A stretch of 64,000 nucleotides of DNA from Xenopus tropicalis. Its lineage: Eukaryota; Chordata; Amphibia; Anura; Pipidae. Of the stretch, positions 58,855 through 64,000 are shown in pieces. The notes beneath the pieces are model-generated. The model did no database searches. It saw only the letters and a list, made by a program, of their open reading frames with translations, and had not been told where the DNA came from. The stretch spans positions 135,223,047 to 135,287,046 of the forward strand of contig NC_030678.2 in the NCBI RefSeq assembly GCF_000004195.4, in the 5' to 3' direction. The position numbers and the translations under genes are program-made. The stretch's first letter is position 1. The number at the start of each line of letters is the position of its first letter.

Positions 58855-60037
58855 TACGGTATATACAGGTATACACATACCCACTAGTATATAAAGCCCC
58901 AACCAAAGATATCTAATGATGAGAAAATCTAAAAAAGGATATGCAGATTACTATTAAGCATATGGGCAAGTAATGTATTCATGATAAATATTTAATCTTA
59001 TATAAACTGGTGATGAATAATGAAATGAATGTGGGATGGATATAAGTGGCTAGTGCTGTAAATAAAGTCTCTTCCAGAAAAGATATACAGCTTTACACCT
59101 TAAATGTCAGACAAACAGATTCAAATCAATGATAAAATATGGATAGGTTTTTAGCCTTTCTTAGCCAATACTATCATTATTTATTGGATTTACTTGTGTT
59201 ACAGTCAGGGCTGCCATAATTGATCACGGAGCCCAATACTACTTATCAGCAGAGCCCTCTGCCTTGTGGAGCTGAGCCACTGGTCCTGATTGCATTGTGG
59301 ACAAACACAACTCCAGTACCCATACTAAATACAAGACTAGTGCTAGTGATATGCTGTGTCTGTAATGATAGCTAGGTGGATATAGTCAGCTAAAGGCAAT
59401 GTGCACTGTATTGCAGCTCCATAGGCAGTGAAAACGTTATGCTTCAAAGGCCTTTATCTGGGACACTATGGTCATATACCTATGAATACATACAGTAGCT
59501 CCCTGGCTAAAAGTCATAAAGGCTCATGTACGTCTGCAAATGCGGTTGCAGTCCTCACACTTTTCTTGCAGTCACTTTCACTTAAAACCACTCATTCCCT
59601 CTGCCTTCCATTCTAAATTTTGTGCTGCTGTGCCTATTGACACAGGGAAACCCCAGGCAACTGGGGGGTGAAGGTGGTGAGTGGGGCATGGGCAATTAGG
59701 TTGCAAAGAAGCTTTTGGCTCGAATCTGTCGGGTGCAGATATTTAAGTGACGGCAGCACAATGGATTGGGTTGGGAAAGGGCAGATCAACTATTGGTCAC
59801 ACAACTTCCAAGCAGCAGAATACAGGGTAAGCTTCTTGTCTACACTTGCACAGGGTGCACTCGTGTATATCAGATGCAGGTACTGCTAAGCTGCTGCTGC
59901 AACTGTCCAAACGCAACCCAGTAGAACTGGTGAGCAAATCTGTTCAGTATGTTCCCTACCATTTCTGGAAATAAATATCAGCCTTTCAATAGTTGTATGT
60001 TTTTTGTAGTGCTTGATTGGCATCTACTAAACCCTAA
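58855..60037. other. Anonymous sequence
   Basis: A weak hAT-like start (cagggctgccataattgatc) occurs at about 59207. No exons are assigned. A CpG-containing patch at 59715-59760 (ctcgaatctgtcgggtgcag) has no splice context. Confidence 0.35.
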
Positions 60038-61244
60038 TACATACCTCCCAACATTTCATTAAGAGAAAGAGTGACGCGGGTAGTTGGCAAAATTTTTTTG
60101 GCCACGCCTGCTTTGTGACCATGCCCCAACATGCCACACCCACTTTACATGCCCCAGATGTGCCATTATAATCACTAAATAAAAAGAATAAAGGACATAT
60201 TAACTTAAGTGTCAGTATGACTACATTAAATTGATAAAGGGCATATTAACCCCAGACATCCCAGTAAAATTACTAAATGAAACTGATAAAGGGCATATCA
60301 ACTTCAGACATGCCAACAGTTCTGTGCATTTGCCAAAGTTATAAACAGGGTCAAAGCCAGAGGTACATAAATCTATGTTATTTCCTTCTATTCTTTATCA
60401 GTTGAAAGCAAAACAATATTAATGTACCACTAGAAGTTCTAGCCATATTAACAAGGCCTAAGGTTCCCAGACTTATAAGGGCCCCTTTTAAATGTCTGCT
60501 ATATTTTACCTCTTCCCCTGCATGCTGTGCTCTGCCAGAGATTCCCAGAGAGATAAATGTTAGGGGTGGAAAGGTGAAACTGCCCAGCACACAAATATAG
60601 ACAGCAGCCTCTTCTGCCTGATAAAAGACAGTGCCCCCTCAGCCCCTGACCCGGTGAGCAGGAAAGGGATGCCGCCAATGCTAATAGTTAACCCTTGCCT
60701 GTCACAAATGCTCCACCCAGGCCCGGATTTGTGGAGAGGCCACAAAGGCCCGGGCCTAGGGCGGCAAAAGTTTAGGGGTGGCATGCCGCCCCGCCGCAAT
60801 TAAATTTTTAAATTTTGCTCCTATACAGAGCAATGGGGACCTCTCCCCACTGCTCCGTATGGGAGATGAAATGTATGCGCATGCGCAGCTGACGCGGAGG
60901 GAGGGTTCGCGCATGCGCTCGCTGTGTGGGGGGGTGGGGTTGGCGATTCACGCATGCGCACAGGGGGAGGCCGGAGGGGGCGGCCTCAGGGCGCCCGCGT
61001 CACAAATCCGGCGCTGGCTCCACCCAGGACAATTAAACATAAAGGTAAACCTGTGAGCTTGAGGTAGCAGGGGAGATTCAAGAGTTAAGGGGCGGGGCTT
61101 TATTCCCCAGAGCAGAGTAGGCACAGCAATCAATTAAACGGCAATGCTGAGAAGCGGGACATCTAACAGTGAATCCGGGACAGTGGGCAGTGCTATAAAT
61201 ATTGGGACTGGCCCGCAAAAAGCGGGACAGTTGGGAGGTATGTA
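60038..61244 (+). mobile_element. Large MITE-like element, 'tacatacctcccaac' ends, hosting a hAT
   Basis: Left tacatacctcccaac (60038-60052) is a perfect inverse of gttgggaggtatgta (61230-61244). Text near the right end (ggcccgcaaaaagcgggaca) is a motif I associate with this common Xenopus family. Between 60180 and 60312 the phrase gggcatattaac (or ggacatattaac) recurs three times at about 50-bp steps. A family G hAT is nested at 60718. Confidence 0.7.
60718..61016 (+). mobile_element. Nested hAT MITE family G, copy 4, perfect TSD, CpG-rich
   Basis: The ends are caggcccggatttgtgg and cacaaatccggcgctg. The octamer gctccacc lies exactly before (60710-60717) and after (61017-61024). CpGs are abundant (gcatgcgcagctgacgcgg, ttcgcgcatgcgctcgctg), so either the copy is young or it is protected from methylation. 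It is the best-preserved family G copy in the window. Confidence 0.92.
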
Positions 61245-61249
61245 GTATA

Positions 61250-61860
61250 GTCTTCCTATAGTCAGTATAGTCAGCATTCTCACAAACCTTATCAGACACC
61301 ATTCCCTTATACACACTGCTTGACCCTTGGGGGCAGGCCAAGGTCTAGGTCAGTGTGGGTAGAAGCAGAAGCAGAGAGGCTCTTCTCATGAAGGCTAAAA
61401 GGAAACCTTCTACAAAATATTTATCCACTACTGGAACATCTTCTAATAGTAAACACCTATTCCCGTTTTTAGCCAAAGGCCCAAACGTGGGTTGAAACGT
61501 TCATAATGTGCCTGACAGGCCCAAGTGACAGAACACAAAGGGGGGCAGAACTGCATATTTGTGTCTGTAGCACTGGGAGAAGGTGCAAGCTGCATTCCAC
61601 AGCTTCAGCAGGATGATAAATTTGGCGCAGGGCGCAACTAGGGAGCTGTAAGTTCTGCTTCTCTAGCCACTAAACCCTCCGGCGCTTCCCATTGCGCATT
61701 GTGAATAACACAGTAGCTAAGGGCACAATTACAGAGAACCCCCAGGGGAGTGTTTGTGTCTATTTTGCACTTTGTCCCATTTCTTGTAAGTAAGGCTCGG
61801 AATCTCAGGCCTCGGCAGCACTGAGCTGTTCAACTATAATTAAACCGAGTAATAAATATC
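61250..61860. other. Anonymous sequence upstream of the CpG-rich block
   Basis: It rises gradually in GC and CpG toward the right, and contains ttcttgtaagtaaggctcgg near 61782. No transposon ends were recognised. Confidence 0.35.
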
Positions 61861-61887
61861 TGCTCCCTAAGCAGCAACTACAAATCC

Positions 61888-62205
61888 TTATATAAACGCC
61901 CCCCGTGATGAACACGATGAAATGAGAGCAGGATCTGTACTATTAGAACTGACGTCCCAAGGCAGGAGGAAAAAAATAAGCCACAAACAAGCTCCATTTA
62001 GCTCAGCCTGAGCTGCGGGAAGCTATAAATACACCGCGGGCTCGATGTCTGCCCCCATTGTTGTCTGTGGAATAACTGCTGGAGCTTGTGACACAAAAGC
62101 ATGAGAGTTATTTCGGGCTTTTCTTCTCTGCTGCTAATTTTAGCTCATTGATGCAGATACAGGGATTCCACTGACGTCAATGGGGCTCTGTGCTGACGTC
62201 ACGGG
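61888..62205 (+). promoter_or_regulatory. Putative promoter: TATA-like boxes and CRE palindromes
   Basis: TATAAA occurs at 61891-61896 and TATAAAT at 62024-62030, the second followed by a GC-rich segment (acaccgcgggctcg). Two perfect CRE palindromes TGACGTCA lie at 62172-62179 and 62194-62201, 22 bp apart or about two helical turns, and a TGACGTC half-match lies at 61950-61956. CRE palindromes bind CREB/ATF factors, so cAMP-responsive transcription is plausible. The start site is not fixed: it could follow the TATA near 62055, or lie just downstream of the CREs. The following donor at 62527 supports rightward transcription. Confidence 0.5.
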
Positions 62206-62570
62206 CACTCCCCCCCTCCCCGGCTGCCGGGAGAAGGAACAACCTGCCAGTGAGAATGCGAGTGAACTTGTGTGAGAAGCAGAGACGGAGCGTCAGGTTT
62301 CCCTCTCCGCTCGCCTGGGCGATGGGCTGCCGGCTGCGACAGAGCAGGAGCTTCCCGACTGGAAGAAGACAGATAAGAAGGGGGCTCAGGGAGGGGGAGA
62401 GGGCTAAATGTGACCCAGGGATCCCTGCTTGTCTCCCCCCACACAGAGCAGGTGGATGCGTCTGGAGCCTGTAACCTGATCAGAGCAGTCGGGACTGGGG
62501 AGAGACACACAGAGTGTGCCCACTGTGTAAGTACAGACACTGCTCTCAGTGCGTGGATTTACTGCTCATG
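62160..62570. promoter_or_regulatory. CpG-rich segment
   Basis: CpGs are frequent (ctccgctcgcctgggcg, atgggctgccggctgcgac) against a CpG-poor background, and the rise is not explained by any transposon end I can see. This is typical of a vertebrate promoter island. Confidence 0.6.
62206..62526 (+). other. Putative non-coding first exon, splice donor at 62527
   Basis: The segment ends cactgt/gtaagt, a consensus donor. Within it the first forward ATGs give short frames; the longest begins at 62320 (MGCRLRQSRS) and stops near 62474, more like an upstream ORF than a main coding region. I infer a 5' UTR exon with the coding exons beyond the window. The left limit is arbitrary because the start site is unknown. 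The gene cannot be named. Confidence 0.4.
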
Positions 62571-62639
62571 CTTTAGAGATGACTCCAATAACAATCACAC
62601 ATAAGGGTATATTCTTAATCACATATATATATATGTAGT

Positions 62640-62865
62640 CTTCAACTGAGGCGGTGGAATATACCCAATGTATAAGAATGAATTGCTTTCACTAGAATTG
62701 AAATAGGTAAGAATAAGCTTTGTTTATTGTATCTGTATGATTGTATTCAATGGGAACTGCCATACAGCTTTCTCAGTTGGTTTACACTGAAATGAAACAG
62801 GTGCCCAGTTGTTAAACTGGTAGAATAGTTGCTGGGATTTGCAGGGCAGCAATACACTCTGCTCC
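62640..62865. other. Anonymous, probably first intron
   Basis: AT-rich sequence beginning with a short (ta)n at 62622-62633, following the putative donor. No elements found. Confidence 0.35.
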
Positions 62866-62971
62866 AGTAATGGAGCAGTGAGCTGGTCATTCCCTGTCAG
62901 GGTGCTCCCCTCTCATACTGATGACAGGGGAGCACCCTAACAGGGAATGACCAGCTCACTGCTCCATTACT
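62866..62971. repeat. Near-perfect 46-bp-arm hairpin
   Basis: Arms 62866-62911 and 62926-62971 pair at 45 of 46 positions around a 14-nt loop (ctcatactgatgac). The left arm begins agtaatggagcagtgagctg. It lies about 340 bp inside the putative first intron on the + strand. It could be a miniature foldback element or a transcribed hairpin. No TSD or similar copy was seen elsewhere in the window. Confidence 0.92.
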
Positions 62972-62974
62972 TCA

Positions 62975-63545
62975 GTAGCTTCAGCTGCCAGACAGTACTG
63001 AGATGCCCCTAGAGTGCCAATTGTCATTCTAAAGCTAATGGTATAACCCCCACACAGAATGATCAGGGAACTTGCACTGAACTCTTACTTCCAGCATCCT
63101 TGAGCAGCTTTGGGAGCAGTGTATTCTTTAAAAATCTATTGAATAAGGACAGTGAGGCTTGACTTGAAGTTTTGATTTGTTAGCAGAGCATGCTGGGACT
63201 TGTAGTTAAGTAGTTGCTCGACTTCCACTGTTTGACTGAATATGGAGTGGAAAAGGCAAGACATTCTGGGCTGTAAGAACAGAGTGTCCCTGATCCTTTC
63301 TGATGTAGCACAACAGGAGCAATCCCTAGTGTGCAGTTACTTGAAATCTGATGTTCCATTGGGACCAGTGAGAGCAGCTTCTGTCCTGGAACTTGAATGC
63401 TGTGCTGCCATACACAACATAGCATTGTCTGAGCAGTTATTAGTTGTGTTTGTAAAGACTCTCTGATTACTGCACTGCTGCAAATCCATTTTTATTCTCT
63501 CCACGATTCTGTACAGTGGGCAGGTCCTACCTGCAGCCCTTCATA
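62975..63545. other. Anonymous, probably first intron
   Basis: The text agcatgctgggacttgtagtt near 63187 is a widespread vertebrate repeat motif. A 74-codon frame from an ATG at 63242 has no splice context and is not called. Confidence 0.35.
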
Positions 63546-63548
63546 TTA

Positions 63549-63910
63549 GAGTGAAGACACACTGAGATACTAGTAGCAGCTTCTTGTCATGGCTACTGAA
63601 CTCCAGAAAATACCCTGCCATAGACAGTACTAAGAATTGCCTCTGCTAAAACACATGTAGAGAAATTATCAGTAAATGATCATCACTGTCCATTTTAGTC
63701 AGTGCCAGATTTCTTATACTGGCACCCCGAGGCCGCCCCCATTCTTGCCTTGAGAGGAAACTTCTGTGATTTTGGGAAATCGCGGCGCCGCTTATGCCAT
63801 CCCACCGGCGATTTACATTATCGCCGGTGGGATGGCATTTCGGGGAGATTAGTGACCCATGACAAGGGAGATTTGTCGCAGGTGACTAATCTTTCCGTGT
63901 ATCACAGCCC
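63549..63910 (-). repeat. Second composite of the two palindromic families from 50.8 kb
   Basis: 63549-63680 (gaagacacactgagatacta, taagaattgcctctgct) matches the outer element of 50806-51222 in inverted orientation. 63735-63910 (atttgtcgcaggtgacta, cacagccc then TAA) matches the nested Harbinger-like MITE, also inverted, with its other terminus missing. Between them, gtgccagatttcttatactg then gcaccccgaggccgccccc looks like the start of another repeat. Confidence 0.65.
63799..63838. repeat. Short perfect palindrome inside the MITE
   Basis: The text gccatcccaccggcgat and its exact inverse atcgccggtgggatggc flank ttacatt. This stem is absent from the related copy at 50898, where the corresponding site reads taccatacgcggc. 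Confidence 0.85.
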
Positions 63911-64000
63911 TAAGGGTGCTGTAAGTCTTCTTTTGGCCACAGCTGAAGATCTGTAGTTTGGTTTATCTTGTTCCAACTGCAGTTGCACTATCACTAGATA

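Noticed and set aside
58519..58902. 127-codon minus-strand frame with a hydrophobic stretch
   Set aside because: The hydrophobic part comes from an 18-A run read as poly-Phe next to a hAT fragment.
60560..61056. Proline- and arginine-rich frames on both strands
   Set aside because: They lie within the CpG-rich family G hAT and its host element.
63242..63466. 74-codon ATG frame in the putative first intron
   Set aside because: It starts within a widespread repeat motif region and lacks splice or conservation evidence.

Overview
This window looks like non-coding, repeat-rich vertebrate DNA from an amphibian, most probably Xenopus. The evidence is the repeat complement: T2-type MITEs bounded by TTAA with TTAAAGG ends, an Xmix-like MITE carrying an internal minisatellite, many hAT-type MITEs with 8-bp target-site duplications (TSDs), Harbinger-type palindromes flanked by TTA, and (GATA)n and (TA)n tracts. 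Base composition is AT-rich with few CpGs, except inside young hAT copies and around 62 kb. I see no bacterial features, no rRNA or tRNA, no CRISPR array and no recognisable intact retrovirus.

Layout. 0-14 kb: old repeat fragments, T2 MITEs, one Xmix-like copy with about one minisatellite unit, two strong palindromes (6.4 kb and 8.2 kb), and a 143-codon ORF with a signal-peptide-like start. 14-20 kb: two copies of one hAT family, an Xmix-like MITE expanded to thirteen 52-bp units, and the best exon pair in the window (19616-19832 and 20091-20144, + strand, phase-compatible, ending in a stop). 20-37 kb: mostly anonymous sequence with MITEs, a SPIN-like element nested in another hAT element, another hAT-in-hAT nest, a 31-bp tandem repeat and a likely terminal coding exon at 37134-37333. 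38-47 kb: a 94-unit 13-bp minisatellite, adjacent long inverted repeats, a second Xmix-like MITE with eleven units, and a GATA tract interrupted by three copies of a unique segment. 47-61 kb: mostly anonymous, with nested palindromic elements, a diverged inverted repeat spanning about 1.75 kb, and further MITEs. 61.9-62.6 kb: a CpG-rich segment with TATA-like boxes, two perfect CRE palindromes and a consensus splice donor, probably the promoter and first exon of a + strand gene whose coding part lies beyond the window.

The coding content is probably three partial + strand transcription units: the 3' end of one near 20 kb, the 3' end of another near 37 kb, and the 5' end of a third near 62 kb. 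None of the proteins is recognised. Most long open frames are by-products of tandem repeats or of transposable elements; the 487-codon frame over the 13-bp array is the clearest example. The main interest is in mobile-element architecture: nesting with intact TSDs, tandem arrays riding on MITEs, and hairpins able to make long double-stranded RNA. All family names come from remembered terminal sequences, not from a database search.
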